Origin: Hesseltinella vesiculosa
Lineage: Eukaryota; Mucoromycota; Mucoromycetes; Mucorales; Cunninghamellaceae
Length of the DNA: 64,000 bases
Direction of reading: 5' to 3'
Assembly: GCA_002104935.1 (NCBI GenBank)
Contig: MCGT01000024.1
Location: 333,651-397,650, forward strand
The notes beneath the pieces were generated by a model that did no database searches, was not told the origin of the DNA, and saw only the letters and a list, made by a program, of their open reading frames with translations. Within the stretch, counting starts at the first letter, position 1. The number at the start of each line of letters is the position of its first letter. Shown piece by piece: positions 33,165 through 50,660 of this stretch. Both the position numbers and the translations under genes were made by a program.

Positions 33165-35926
33165 ATGCTTCAAGAAGTAGAAAACAGCAATGCACAATTT
33201 CACAATGAACAGGAGCTACACCAAGAATTTGCCGAGATCCAGCTGAACGAACAGCCACATGAAAGAAACTCATCAGCGGATGAATATGCCAGCACGTTGA
33301 CTACCTTGCCAGTGTCGTCATCCTCGGGGCCAGATGTACAAGATGGTCGGTCTTCTAGCTACTCTCCTCCCATCAATCCGAAAACAGCAGTGGTACCAAT
33401 GACGCATCTGACGGCGGATCATCTTTTGGAAGACTTGTCCAGCTACGATGATCAAGCCGACGCAAAGGACAAGCCTGTCATTGCCACCAGCCCACCGCCA
33501 CCTAGTGTCACCTCTCCTCTTGAATCACGCCAAACTTCACATTACGACCAGTTTTTTGAAGAAGTATCTTTAGACTTGCCTCGAGACAACAGTTATGTGC
33601 CAAAGCCTTCTCCCAAGTCGCGTATCCCATATATTACTCGCAGGAATCCGTTGAATGTCTCATCACCCCCGCCCATGCAGTCGTCCGCGTTCAGCAAGGA
33701 CAGCTCATATGATCTCTCTATCACCTCAGAAGATGTTAGTGGGCCATTTTATTCGATCTCGGATGTTTTGGATGATGCCTCTCCAACTCCCAGTCAAAGC
33801 ATGCCTACGTCCTATCCATCTACACCCGAGCGTGGTGCTCAGCGAAATATTTTTGAGCAGAACATCGTTGTCACTGCTGGTGGTGCTAACCTCACTGGCA
33901 TCCAACGTCGCTCCAGGTAAAAAAAAAGAAGGCTACGAACGTGGTAAAACTAACACAGTTTTCTTGTAGCTTGAATCTATTCAATCGGCCACGACGCTCG
34001 CAAAAGCCATCACCGCTTGAATCGGTGGTATCTAAAACGCGACCCAGGTAAGAGAGGTTAAAAAAAAATTCGGTAGGACTGACAGAATGAATGCTTCCCC
34101 CTTTTTTAACTTCCAGAACTTTGCCACCCAAGGATCCCAGCGAAGAAAAGAAGCATCTCCAGCAACACGAGGCATTGATGAAGAAAGCCAAGAAGCTTGG
34201 TATGTGCAACAAGTACCGGTCTTCCTTTTATTGTGCTAATGCCTCCCCCCTTGTTTTTAACAGAGGAAAAGAGGCAAAAGGAACATGATAAGAAAAAGGA
34301 GCAAGTTGACAAGAAGATCTCACAAGCAACGCTTCTTTGGGAGCGCACAATTATACCCCAATGGGATAAAAAGCAAGGACAGAGCACTCGACCAGAAAGA
34401 GAAGTATCCTTATATTCTTTTCTGTAGAATCAAGGAAAAAAAGACCAGAGATCTTTGGCTTGAAGGTGTCCCCCCCCGCTGTCGCCGATGTGTTTGGTCC
34501 TTGGCTATTGGCAACCATCTGCAACTTTCCAAGGGTAAGTATACAACAGAAAGAGTTTTTTTTTTTTTTGACCGTCATGTTGAGTAGATGGATTTGCCAC
34601 TTGTTTACGGCGTGTGCCACTGGGGCCAGCGACTGGGTCCCATGACCGACAGGAAACATCACAGGAATCACCGGCATCGACGCGACGCCGGATCACCGAA
34701 AACCAGGAGCATATCTTTTATCAGCAAAAGAAACGTACCAGCAGCTTGCACGTGTTACACGAAACGGATGAAGAAAGCGACCAACAAAAATCACCAATGG
34801 CATCGTCCACTGAAAGCCTTCCTCTGACTCGCAGCTCCACCGACCGGTTGCCTCTGTCACCTCGCTCTGAATTCCAAGACGTTGCTCTAGACAATGGCGA
34901 GGATCACCTTGAACCTGAGATCGCCCATCGCCCATCCATGGCTATAGAGGACGATAATGACAATGATGACGATGACCTTTATTCCCCAGCAGCCAATGAG
35001 CACTCCGAGCCGTCTGCATTTATACATGACCCTACAACCCTCGCCTACTTGCACAAATCCGTTGATGAAGATATCTTGCGCACACTTCCTAGCTTGTGCG
35101 TGTTTCAGGTAAGAAAAAAAAAACGCATGCTTTTAATGGCCGTTGGATTGATCTTATTCCTCGCTTATTTCAGCCCGAGGGTCCTCTCTTTCTTTCCCTT
35201 CGCAAAGTCCTGCACGCCTACATTGGCTACCGATCGGATCTCAACTATGTAAGTGATGTCTAGAGGAAGGAAGAGAGGCTCATCGCTGACTTTTTTTTTT
35301 TTTTTTTTAATTTAATTATTTCGCAATAGGTTCGAGGGTCTTCATTCCTAGCAGGGATGCTCCTACTGAACATGGGGATGGAGGACTCGTATATTGGACT
35401 GATCAATATGATTGACAGCAGTGCCGTACTATCAGCTCTATACCAGAATGATGAAACGCGCGTCAAAGGATATTTCAAGGTGTTTAATGTCCTGTTTGCC
35501 GAGCATATGCCAAAGCTATATCTGCATTTCAAAAATCTTACTCTACTGCCTGACAACTATCTGCCTGATTGGTTTATGACTTTGTTTGCCTCGATCATGC
35601 CGTTAGGGTTGTCATCAAGGATATGGGATATATTCTTGTTAGAGGGTGACATTGTGTTGTTCAAGGCTGGGTTGACCATGCTCAAGTACCTGGAACCATT
35701 GCTGTGGGGTGGCGGTTTTAGCGAAACTGTGCGCATCCTGAATTTGGGCTTTGTGGGCACCCATCGTGGAGAAGAAGCCAAAGCAGCCGTGGCAGTCTCG
35801 GGCAACATCACCAAGGGCGAGCAAGAGCAGTTCTTTGATGATATGCTTGGATCAAGTAAAAGCGGAGCTGTCCATCTTGACCCCAATACTTATCAAATCC
35901 TTGTTAAAACACATGTCATGAAATAA
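33165..35926 (+). CDS. TBC1D12/14-like Rab-GAP domain protein
   Basis: Multi-exon gene; exon 1 (33165-33916) is a disordered Ser/Pro-rich N-terminus. A basic coiled region (EKKHLQQHEALMKKAKK; EKRQKEHDKKKEQVDKK) precedes the TBC domain: TRDLWLEGVPPRCRRCVWSL, matching the LWxxGIPPxxRxxVW entry of TBC1D12/14. A large acidic and Ser-rich insert follows, then DEDILRTLPSLCVFQ (arginine-finger motif) and LRKVLHAYIGYRSDLNY. The next exon opens VRGSSFLAGMLLLNM where the family has VQGMS, so the catalytic Gln is Arg (CGA at 35333-35335). The tail DNYLPDWFMTLFASIMPL and RIWDIFLLEGDIVLFKAGL is intact. TBC proteins switch off Rab GTPases; TBC1D12/14 act with Rab11 in recycling and autophagy. Loss of the Gln finger suggests reduced GAP activity or a scaffold role. 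Confidence 0.88.
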
Positions 35927-36137
35927 TAACAATAATAATAAAAAAAAAGCACATGCACAGCATGCAATGTGGCCCAAAAAAAAAAAGGAGCGGTGGAAGA
36001 GGCCAGCCAACCAATCACAGATCATATCACTCAGCCCGCTGTGTAGGAAAAAAAAACCCTCTCCTTTTTTTCTTGTTTCTTTTTTTTTTTTTTTCACACA
36101 ACCATTTTCAATTGATACATTGCACATGCATTGAACT
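35927..36137. other. TBC-IRE1 spacer
   Basis: Short spacer with an A-rich region just after the TBC stop (possible poly-A signal) and poly-T runs upstream of IRE1. Confidence 0.4.
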
Positions 36138-39100
36138 ATGAAGAAGAAAACAAATGGTTGGTGTATTTTGACAAGTCTCTTTCTTTTTCTTTGCTTTGTT
36201 GCCATGTCAGGCGTAGCTGGTCAGCAATGTACGGCTGGCGACGATTGTTACCAACTTGCCCATGTTCAACGTCGGTCGACCTATCCGGTAGTTGCGCCAA
36301 GACCTCCAGCCTCGCGAGCCTCTCCTACGGTGTTACCATCTCGACCTGATTCACAACAACATCAGCCGTTCTTGCTGGTGGATATGGTGATTGTCATTAC
36401 GTTGGATGGATCCATCAGGGCCATTGGCCGCTACGACAGCCTGACCTATTGGACCATTGGTGGCTCCAGTGGGACACGTACAGAATCGTCTCTAGTGAAA
36501 TCCAACATACACTTTGCTTCTTTGCTCACCGTCGGCCAGACACGTATGGAGACCTACAGCCAGTTTATGGACAACCTTGATGACGATCACCATCCCAGTG
36601 AAGACGTGCCCTTCCGGAACCTGCCTGAAACCGATAAAGCTCTTAGTTACTGGACAAACCCTCAGCAATATGGCATAGCCTATATCGTCGAGCCTACTGA
36701 TGGAGGGATCTTGTACAAGTACACCGATGGCGAACATCTGCGGGTAAAAATACCACAACGGCCTTTTTTTTTTTTTTTTTTTTGAAATCGGTCTTACTCA
36801 CCTCTACTCTCCTTCAGAAATTGCCGTTTACAATGAAGGATATTGTTGATCGACCAGTATTTGATGAGGATCTTGTTTATATTGGGAACAAGACGACAGT
36901 GGTGTTCGCGCTGGACCCTCGCTATGGCCGCGTCCTCCGCAAATTCAATATCCAAGACTCGGTGGAAGAGCTGTTGATGGGTCGCCAGCACCAGTTGCCA
37001 CCCCACACCATCTACATTGGCCGGAACGGTAAGCCGTCTAGGTTTTTTTTATCACTCATTGTCTTTTTGCTTTGTAGAATACAACGTGCGCATCAATGAC
37101 TACAAAAACAATATGTTCTGGCAGCTCTCTTATAGTGAATATGAACCCAATGCGATGAATTGGCACCAACCTATTGATATGGGCTCCTCGGATACGTACA
37201 TTGCGCCTGACGCCACTCCAGCAATCACAGCAATCAATCGGACCACCGGTAAACGCAAGAGGCATGCCATTGTCCATGAATGCCAGCTCATTTTTTTTTT
37301 TTTTTTTTTTGGTCGTGATTCTCATGTAGGGAATCCCATGTGGAACAAGGATTTGCCATGTCCAGCTGTGGCAGTGTATGATGTGTATTCCAGCCCTGAT
37401 TTTGCGATTATTTTGTCCAAGCAAAACGCACCTACACATCTTGACCGTGGCGAACTTGGCATGTTACTTCAGTCTCGCCAGCTCTATTACGATGGCCCTT
37501 CCGCCTATGTAGGTACGTACGATGGCGTGCTTTATGCGATGTCAGCAAAAAACTACCCACTCGTCCAGCTTGCCGAGTGGTCCTTCAAATACACTGGACG
37601 CTTCCCTGGCGACATTGGCCGATGGTCGATCGACGCCACTGAAAATGAAGACGACGACGACGATCATTGGTGTGCCTCTGCTTACAAAGGCGACTGCATC
37701 CGCGGCTTGCACCTACTCTACAGGGCCCCAGTGCCAACGACAATGACCAACAGCAATGCGCCTTCGACTGACCCACCCGACGAACACGAGAGCTATCAGC
37801 CCTCTCCGACCGACTCCTATAAACACCTGGATTTGCACCGTGAAGGGTTCTTTTACGATGGTCCGGGCCGGTTCTGGAAGCTGTTCCTATTGATTCTCCT
37901 TGGTACTTGGTATGTCAACCGAGAACGTTGCAGGCTCTTTTATACCACTCGCGTCCTTCCTCGCTGGAACCGCTACATCCAACATACCTCTGCATCTCAC
38001 CGTGCTTCTACCTCCGGTGCTGGCAAGCGCTCGAAAAAAAAACCTCACGCCTCACCCTCTCCCACCCCTACATCCTCAGCATCCCTAGCATCCCATCAAG
38101 AGCATCTCGATACCCCCACCAACAACGACGACACACCTCCTATCAGCTCGGCCGAAGAAAAAGACACCAAGCCGCTCCCAGCGTTACCAACCCAGCCTGC
38201 CAACGGTCTGGCTCCATCCTCGCCTTCCATGCCCAACCTTACAACCGACTCCTCCCTGACCACCACGATCGCCACTTCTTCAGATGGCCTACTGCAACAA
38301 GCTGACGCCGGTGCTCCGGAGACACGTGGCCTAGATTTACGACGTTTCCAGACCAAACCCTCGACGATTTTGGAGCTGTCCGAGTCTGTGCTGGGTTATG
38401 GCAGTCATGGTACCGTGGTGTACAAGGGCAAGTTTGATGGTCGAGCCGTTGCTGTGAAGCGACTGTTGATCGATTTTTACGACGTGGCCTACCAGGAAGT
38501 CAAACTCTTGCAAGAAAGCGACGACCATCCCAATGTTATCCGTTACTTTTATAAGGAAGAAACCGACCGATTTTTGTACATTGCCTTGGAGTTGTGCTTG
38601 GGATCGCTGCAAGACTGTGTCGAACGAGCGCTACCGATGAACGAGATGAAACTGGTCGATCAGATGGACCCTGCTGACATCCTACGGCAAATGACCATGG
38701 GGATCCAGCACTTGCACTCGCTCAAAATTGTGCACCGTGACCTTAAGCCGCAAAACATTTTATTGGCACCATCCAAAACAAAAACTGCAAAGGCGCTACG
38801 GATTCTGATATCTGACTTTGGCCTATGCAAGAAGTTGGATGGTGAACAGAGCAGCTTCCACTACACGGCAGCTTCTCCGGCTGGCACCTCTGGCTGGCGC
38901 GCACCCGAACTGCTTGCCGGTGCTTTGGCAGCCACAGGCACCTCGTCCGCCTCTGAAAGTAGCTCGTCAGCCCTGGTCAGTGCTGGTGATGATCCCAACC
39001 GAATCGGCCGCGTCAAAGCCACCCGGGCCATCGACATTTTCTCGGCTGGCTGCATCTATTACTTTGTCCTCACCAGTGGTGATCACCCCTTTGGTAATCG

Positions 39101-39786
39101 TTTTGGGCGTGAAAGCAACATCCTCTCCAACTCGTCTGACCTCAGCAAACTGGAAAGCATGGGCGAAGATGGTATGGAAGCCAAGGATCTGATTCAATCT
39201 ATGCTCAACGCCTCACCGAAATCCAGGTTTGTTTGAACGAAAAAAAAAAAAGAAAAAAGCGTGACTCACCCCTTTTTCATAGACCCACTGCTGACCGGGT
39301 TTTGGCTCATCCTTTCTTCTGGACACCTGCAAAACGGTTAGCCTTTCTACAAGATGCATCGGATCGGTTCGAAGTGGAAACACGCGACCCTCCATCCGAC
39401 CTGCTGGTGACCCTGGAGTCTGAGGCCAAAGCCATCATTGGGTATGACTGGTACCGTCGGATCGATCGTGTGGTTGCCAATGACCTGGGCAAGTTTCGCA
39501 AGTATGATGGCCGGCGGGTCCGTGATCTGTTACGTGCGCTCAGAAACAAGGTAAGCGTCTCTTCTCTGGACGAAGTGCTCATCCACTTTTTTTTTTTTCC
39601 CCCGACGGCTAGAAACATCATTGGCAGGACCTACCAGAAAATGTCAAACGAACCTTTGGTGAGCCCCCGGACCAATACCTGTATTACTTCACCGCCCGAT
39701 TCCCTCGACTCCTCTTGCATACGTATCATATCATTGCCAGTCATGACGACTTGATGCATGATGGTGCGTTGCGACAGTATTTTTAG
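36138..39786 (+). CDS. IRE1: Unfolded-protein-response sensor kinase/endoribonuclease Ire1
   Basis: ER-membrane sensor that oligomerises on unfolded protein and cleaves mRNA. Order: signal segment (CILTSLFLFLCFVAMSGVAG); lumenal beta domain (VIVITLDGSIRAIGRYDSL, VYIGNKTTVVFALDPRYG, VGTYDGVLYAM); transmembrane segment WKLFLLILLGTWYV (about 37876-37920); a Ser/Pro-rich linker. The kinase has LGYGSHGTVVYKG, AVAVKRLL, HRDLKPQNILL, SDFGLCKKLD and GTSGWRAPELL, with a roughly 40-residue Ser-rich insert before AIDIFSAGCIYYFVL. The KEN RNase reads KFRKYDGRRVRDLLRALRNK, then after an intron KHHWQDLPENVKRTFG, keeping the Tyr, Arg, Asn and His used in cleavage. Stop at 39784-39786. It converges with TACO1, 106 bp away. 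No HAC1-like target is in the window. Confidence 0.96.
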
Positions 39787-39892
39787 ACCGCCCTCCCTTC
39801 CTCACTCTACCTTGTTGTTGTTATCTATCAAATAAATCACAGAAAGGGGCGCGGTGCTTGTCATGTATCAGTTTTAAGTGGAGAAAAAGAGT

Positions 39893-41140
39893 CTATGAGG
39901 ATGGTTCAGGGTCTTCTTCCTCGGGAAGCACAGCGTTGGTGTGGATCTTTACAACGTCATCTAAATTTTCCATGTCGTCCAAGCACTTGGCCACGATTTC
40001 GATCGTTTCAGGATCGGTCACTTCCACGGTGCTTTGAGGAATATAGGTGGCTTCCATGGCTCGTACTTCATATTGCAGACTGGTCAGCGACTTACTTATG
40101 TTGTTCAAATCGGTGAAGTCGCAAGTGATCTTGAAAAGGAAAGAGAAGGTGAGGTCTGGCCCCTGATGCTTCTTTCCGTTCGGTTTACCTCGATCATATC
40201 TTCTTCTTCCTCGATGTCTTCAGCACCCGCATCGATGGCAGCATCCATCATTTGGTCCAAGGAATGGCCAGATTCACCTGGAGCAAACACAATCTTGCCT
40301 TTTTTTTCAAACAGGTAATTCACTGCTGAGACTGAGCCGCTGCAAAAGGAAACAAAGGTGAGCCTTTTTTTTTTTTTTTTTTCCCGTAGCATGGATTGTC
40401 CTACCCAACTCGGTTGAGCACCTCCTTGACTTCCTTGACAGTGCGCGATTTTTTGTCTGTGACAGCCTCACTAAAATTGAATGAGAGAAGAATAAGTTAC
40501 ACAGGGTCCTTGGATTCTTGTCACAGCATGGGTGGGCTTACACGATCAAGGCTGTACCTCCTGGCCCAACACATTCATAAAGAACGTCTTCCAAGGCGTC
40601 TCGGTTCTTATCCGTAGCCTAGCCATGGAAATGAAAAAAAAGTCAGCGTCAAGAAAAGTGCGTATCTTGTGTACCTTTTTGATGGCTGTTTCGATGCTAT
40701 CTTTGGTCATATTGTTAGCCTTGGCTCTGTTCAATACTGATGCTAGACGTGCATTGTTAGTAGCATCAATGCCTCCAGCTTCACAAGCCAAAAGAAAATA
40801 AGTCAGCTAGGGCTCAAGAAGTTCTCGATGTTGCTTACCTCGGACAGCAGAGGTGATTTCCAGAGCAATCTTGGAATACAGTTTGCTCTTTTTGGCATCC
40901 TTGGCACCTTTGATATGCTTGACTTTACTCCATTTGTTGTGGCCCTGTCGTCGAAGAGATAAAAAAAAAAGATCAGTTGGCTTCAATCGAGATCTAAAAA
41001 ATAAATATTACTGCAAAACGTTGCTGATGAACACACCAGGTCCCAACAGCAGCTGACTTTAAAGGTTGTGCTTGAGATAATGGCGAGAGGATCGTGCTTG
41101 AGCGAGCAATAGATCTAGCTAATTGAACGGAACGATGCAT
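39893..41140 (-). CDS. TACO1: Mitochondrial translational activator TACO1 / YebC family
   Basis: About six exons on the minus strand. The N-terminus [15 protein letters not shown] is basic and hydroxylated, a likely mitochondrial presequence. The YebC/PmpR fold follows: [19 protein letters not shown], the signature of the family, then [67 protein letters not shown]-like [14 protein letters not shown], and the acidic [11 protein letters not shown]. It ends [20 protein letters not shown] and a Glu-rich tail. In mammals TACO1 is needed for translation of cytochrome oxidase subunit I; bacterial YebC relieves ribosome stalling at polyproline. Start at 41140 chosen because it gives the presequence; the promoter is shared with the cyclin gene. 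Confidence 0.93.
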
Positions 41141-41306
41141 GTGACAGGGCACTGAAAAAAAAAAAGAAAAAGAAAAAAAGAAAGCCGTTTTCAAGGGGTG
41201 TTCCCCGCTTTTGACGCAGTTTGAACTTGTGCGGAAAAAATAAGCTCTTTTTTTTTTTTTTGCTAGTCTTTGTCTTTTTTTCTTTTTTTCTTTTTTTTTT
41301 TTGAGC
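41141..41306. promoter_or_regulatory. Divergent promoter between TACO1 and cyclin-like gene
   Basis: The start codons are 166 bp apart on opposite strands. The interval is dominated by poly-A/poly-T (about 41156-41180 and 41247-41302), the kind of nucleosome-excluding sequence common in fungal promoters. No specific factor site is recognised. Confidence 0.45.
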
Positions 41307-42488
41307 ATGTCTAAACAACGTAACAGACGACTATCTATTAGGAAAGAACAGTCTACTAAAGACAAACTTAAGCATATCGATGACACCTCCAATGTAAGCA
41401 CTTGGACCTACCTACTGCATATGAACCCTAGCTCATTTTTTATGTCATTCAATAGTTTTACTATGGAAAACTGGCCATCCATCCCTTGGTCATATCCATG
41501 CAAGAACATGTGAAAATCCCCCTTGAATTTATAGGTAAGGCCTCCATTTTAGTGACAATTAAAAGAGGTACTCATTCTTCTTGCCATCCTTTTGCTATTT
41601 AGACATGACGGCCGCTTTCATTACCACTTTGCTAAGCGGGCATGACTATCTTGTTTCTATCCACACCTCGGGATCGAAAAAAGCAGTCGAGTCCTTCCAA
41701 TCCAACGTCAATTTTATTCGCAAAACTCTGTCGCGCGCTCAAATCTCCTATCACTCGCTGATTGTATGCCTTTGGTATATAGATCACTGGTTCCACCGAC
41801 ACCAGCACCATTCTTCGGCCGCCAAGTCCTGGACTGTCCGAGAACTCTTCCTTGCAAGTATCATTGTTGCCGAGAAATACTGGCAAGTCAAGAGGAGACA
41901 AAAGAGACAATGCAGGCAGGGTAGGCTTACATTACCAATGTCGCTGATAGGGTGGATTGCACATGGTCTAGCCAAGGATGGAGCGAGTGCACGCAGTACC
42001 TCTACAGCTGCCAAGAAATCAATGCCCTGGTGCAGCATTTCCTGATGGACCTGGACTATGCATTGTACATTTCTGAGCAAGACTATGTCCAGTTTTGTCA
42101 TTACCTTGATTTCAAGATCCACGTGCGACAATTCATGCTGATACCCGCATCCCAAATGATGCTCTGCTTTGAAGGAGGCACGATCAACCTCGGTATGCCA
42201 CCCGCCCTCTCCTATCACAACCTGCAAGTGTTGAGTGAGCCATTAACCCACAACTACGCCCAACGACTGCGGCTGTCCCTGCCGCCCCTCCAAGCTTTGA
42301 CCCTTTTTACAAAAATCGGCCTCTCCTTCTCTCTGGCGTATGCTGCAGCCATTGCAGCCACAGCGCTGATGTGTCAATATGCAACTTGGCTAGTAACGCG
42401 TGTGCTTTGGGAACAATGGGTACGTGAGCAATGGCTTGCATCCGTGGCCAATCGTTCTCCAGCTTCCCTTGGGCTCATCAGCATGTGA
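41307..42488 (+). CDS. Cyclin-fold protein with hydrophobic C-terminal segment
   Basis: Model: exons 41307-41393, 41456-41534, 41603-41886 and 41925-42488, 337 residues. The cyclin box reads ISYHSLIVCLWYIDHWFHR, TVRELFLASIIVAEKY, then EINALVQHFLMDLDYALYIS, close to the helices of Pho80/Pcl-type and other N-terminal cyclin boxes (EIN..E..FL..L...L). Cyclins of this class activate Pho85/Cdk5-type kinases. After the box comes FTKIGLSFSLAYAAAIAATALMCQYATWLV (two overlapping stretches near 42300-42395), long enough for a membrane helix. The last intron as modelled is only 38 bp with a weak GTCAAG donor, so that junction is uncertain; a GC-AG alternative lies three codons upstream. Confidence 0.65.
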
Positions 42489-42656
42489 TCCTTGGTGTGC
42501 AAAATTCAATAAAAAAAAAAAAATTAAAACCCCCGCTGACCTTTTTCCTCTCCTTCCCCACTTTCTTTCCTTGAAGATTCGACATCCCTTCAGCCTTTCT
42601 TCTCTCTCTTTTTATTACCATCGTCGAAAAAAAAGAAAAAAGAAAGAGAAAGCACA

Positions 42657-43814
42657 ATGTCGAAACGATCCGAATCCATCTCGTCCTTTTCGTCTGTGGA
42701 AGAGCGATTACGACAACTTCAAGATCCTCGCCTGCATGCCACCTCCCTTTTAATACAACAATGGCTAGTGACACTTAATCGGCGATCGCCTATCAATCTT
42801 CGCCTGTTCACATTACCGATTGGCAAAGCGACCATCCAACGCCTGGTGGCGCTGGAATCGTTGTATGGCCGCTCGGCTATATTAAGTTTTTTATTGCGAC
42901 GTGGTGTGCCTCCTGTGCCTTTATTCCTGGGTGCCTCTGCCACGTTGGCCTGGTTGCTAAAACGACTTTATACTCGTCATCAATATCTATCTATCAATGC
43001 TGTTGGCGTGCTCTATCCTGCCTGGCGTTGCTGGCATCTTGTCAAGCAATTGGATACCCAAGGCCCTCCTCTTGAACAAATTAAAGAATGCAAGTCTTGG
43101 CTGACCTATTGGATGCTGTATGGATCTCTCCAAGGTATGACGCAACTCCCCTACAACGAAAAAGATGGATCTCACGATTTTTTTTACAGTGCTGGACAAC
43201 TGGGGAACAGATGTCTTGTATATGTTTCCAAATTACAATTTGTATAAGCTGGCGATTCTTTATTGGGCACAAAATCCTCATTCCAAAGGGGCAACCATGC
43301 TCTATCAATCGATCCTCCAGAAACCAGAAGATGAAGCCTCCAGCGATACCCATTCCGAATATAATGAGCCCGAGTATCCCGAGCAAATCGAACAAGCCTC
43401 CGCTTATCGCCGCACCCCACTCTTTGACGACAAGGACGAATTGACCATCACCATTGGCCAAGGCAACGGGCAAGAAGACGAGCAATCCTTGTCTCACCAT
43501 CACCACCGATCTTCCCTTGCTACTCCCACCTCCTATCGTATTCTAGATGGTTATACGCCCACCTCCCTTACACCCTACAGTGTCAACGGGACAGGCGATG
43601 CCAACCAAAGCAGCGGAAGCAGTAGTCCAAACAGTGACCAGAGCCCTCATCATTATCTACACCGTGACCCTGCTCATCATGCCAAACCAGTAAGCCCAGA
43701 AATTTGAACCAGCTTTTTTTTTTTTTTTTTTTTGACTCAGGTTTTTTTGTTCACATTTAGGAATACCCAAGTCTGCTCGTGCATCATCCCATGGCCACTG
43801 ATGCCACTTGGTGA
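42657..43814 (+). CDS. REEP/Yop1 (TB2/DP1/HVA22) ER-shaping membrane protein
   Basis: Exons 42657-43134, 43190-43689 and 43761-43814 join in phase to 343 residues. The TB2/DP1/HVA22 domain reads AVGVLYPAWRCWHLV, IKECKSWLTYWMLYGSLQV, then LYMFPNYNLYKLAILYWAQNP and GATMLYQ, the full family pattern with paired hydrophobic hairpins. The N-terminal extension has Leu-rich hydrophobic stretches (SFLLRRGVPPVPLFLG; ATLAWLLKRLY). The C-terminal third is Ser/His-rich and likely cytosolic. Yop1/REEP proteins insert hairpins that curve ER tubules. It is longer than Yop1 (about 180 residues), nearer to REEP1-4 types with tails. Confidence 0.87.
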
Positions 43815-43970
43815 GCCCTTTTTTTTGCCTCTATTTATGCTCTTCTATACCTCTCCCTTCCTTATTTGCCTACTACTCTTATGTCTATACTCGTCTTGTC
43901 TAAATCATAAACGCCCCTTTGTGCCGGAATTCCAATTCGGACAACCGGCAGACAGTCCCCACTGCAGTCC

Positions 43971-44001
<31 letters not shown>

Positions 44002-44065
44002 CGTGTCGCGACTTTGCCACGTTTCTTTCTTTTTTTTTTTTTTAATTCTTTTTTGTCCTTGTCAA

Positions 44066-49179
<5,114 letters not shown>

Positions 49180-49500
49180 AGTATAAAGTCAAAAATTGAA
49201 TAAAGTATGATATTTACTCCCATCAAGCCCTTCTCTTTGTTTGTTTGTGATCATGCACTTTGGAAAATAGACGCTACTCCCCCCATGGATTTGACATCAT
49301 CGAGATCTTCTTTGATTGGTTCTCCGTTTTTTATTTTTTTATTTTTTCATGGGGTGGATTACAAGGGTGCGAGTGCGTAAAAAAAAAAAAAGAGCATTGA
49401 TTGTAACTGTGCAAAGGATGAAAGAAGGATAAATGCGATATGAAGAGAATAGTAGATTTGGTAAGAAAAATGGGGGGGGGGAATATACAAGGGATTTCAT
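49180..49500. other. Convergent spacer SMC3 / SERTA-like gene
   Basis: Carries AATAAA at about 49198-49203, a probable SMC3 poly-A signal, followed by T- and A-rich tracts. No gene seen. Confidence 0.4.
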
Positions 49501-49899
49501 TCAGGGGTAGGTGGTGTAATCCGACGTCCAAGTCCAATCCATCATGGCCAAAAATTTGTCATTTTCGGCAGTGGAGGTTGGCAAAGCAAGAACGATGGTG
49601 GTGGGGGTATTCAAAGGAAGAGGGACAGGTGGCGCGGGTTGGAGCGGAACGGAAGGCAGAGAGGTTGGAGAAGGACCGAAGGGTTCGGGTGGAGGTTCGT
49701 CCATTTCGAGTTGATCGAAGCAAGCATCCAGCCAACATTGCTCCTTTTCTTTTTCTTGCGCCTCAGCAACCATGGAGTAAGTGTTGATCAGATTTCGTAT
49801 CAGGACCTTTTTCCGCAGCGTGACCTCCTCATCGCATGATTCGTTTTGTTGGGATAGCTTTGATAAGGAGAGTTGCATTATCGACAGCCAGGTATCCAT
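49501..49899 (-). CDS. Small SERTA-like domain protein
   Basis: Single open frame of 132 residues. The N-terminus LSIMQLSLSKLSQQN followed by VTLRKKVLIRNLINTY matches the SERTA motif pattern (ISLxKL ... ESLRRSVLIxN). A helical EAQEKEKEQCWLDACFDQLEM and a Pro-rich linker lead to an acidic aromatic end (MMDWTWTSDY). In animals SERTA proteins are nuclear co-regulators that touch CDK4 and PP2A, often with acidic C-terminal activation regions; the same architecture here suggests a transcriptional regulator, by inference only. The gene is convergent with SMC3. Confidence 0.55.
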   Translation of the reverse strand: MDTWLSIMQLSLSKLSQQNESCDEEVTLRKKVLIRNLINTYSMVAEAQEKEKEQCWLDACFDQLEMDEPPPEPFGPSPTSLPSVPLQPAPPVPLPLNTPTTIVLALPTSTAENDKFLAMMDWTWTSDYTTYP

Positions 49900-50660
49900 T
49901 TTTCTCGTTTGTTATAAAAAGCACAAACTAACCAAGGACAAGATCGAGTATCTTAAAATGTCAAGCCGCTTGTCATAGTCACCAAATCTCGAATCGTCGG
50001 TTTGGTCCTTTTTTTTTTAGAAAAAAAAAAAAAAAAAGGGGAGACGTGCAAGTCAAAAAATAAAATAACAAAAACTGTCGTGTTTTATCTAACAAAAAAA
50101 ACTAGTATCTAGTTTTTTTTTAAGGATAGACAGTGATATATAGTTCTTTCAGAGGAGGAACAGTGGAAAGAAAAAAGAAGACAACAGAAAGAAGAAAATG
50201 CAAAAAAAAAAAAAGCGAAACAACAATAAAAAAAGGAGAGAGAGGAGGTGACTCCCTATTCATTTTTATTTCTGGTGACTAGCCTCAACCTTCCTCCATG
50301 TGGTTTGGTAAAGGCAAAAAAAAAGTTTTTGAATAAAAGGGCCCATGTATGCTTCAAAAGGAAAACAGGCGAATTGGGTCCAAACCATGGGTCTCCTTTC
50401 ACAGAAAAGCGTTCTCACCCCCCTTTTTTTATACGGTTTATTTTGCAGAGCCATAATCCCTAATCATCATGGCACATGACATTGTTTCTTTTGGGATTTA
50501 TTTTTCGTTTTTGATGGTACAAACAAGCAGACACCTGTCTCAAAAAAAAAAAGGAGTGGGAATGAAAAAAGTCAGCCAATGAATCAGCTGGGTCACCTTG
50601 CGCTCCTTTTTCAAAAATCATGCAAAATGGATAGGCGTTCGCAGTTTATTTTTTTTTTTT
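49900..50660. other. Intergenic, no gene seen
   Basis: Poly-A/poly-T tracts and a purine-rich stretch (about 50150-50250). The small frames at 50248-50463 lack recognisable features. Confidence 0.5.
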
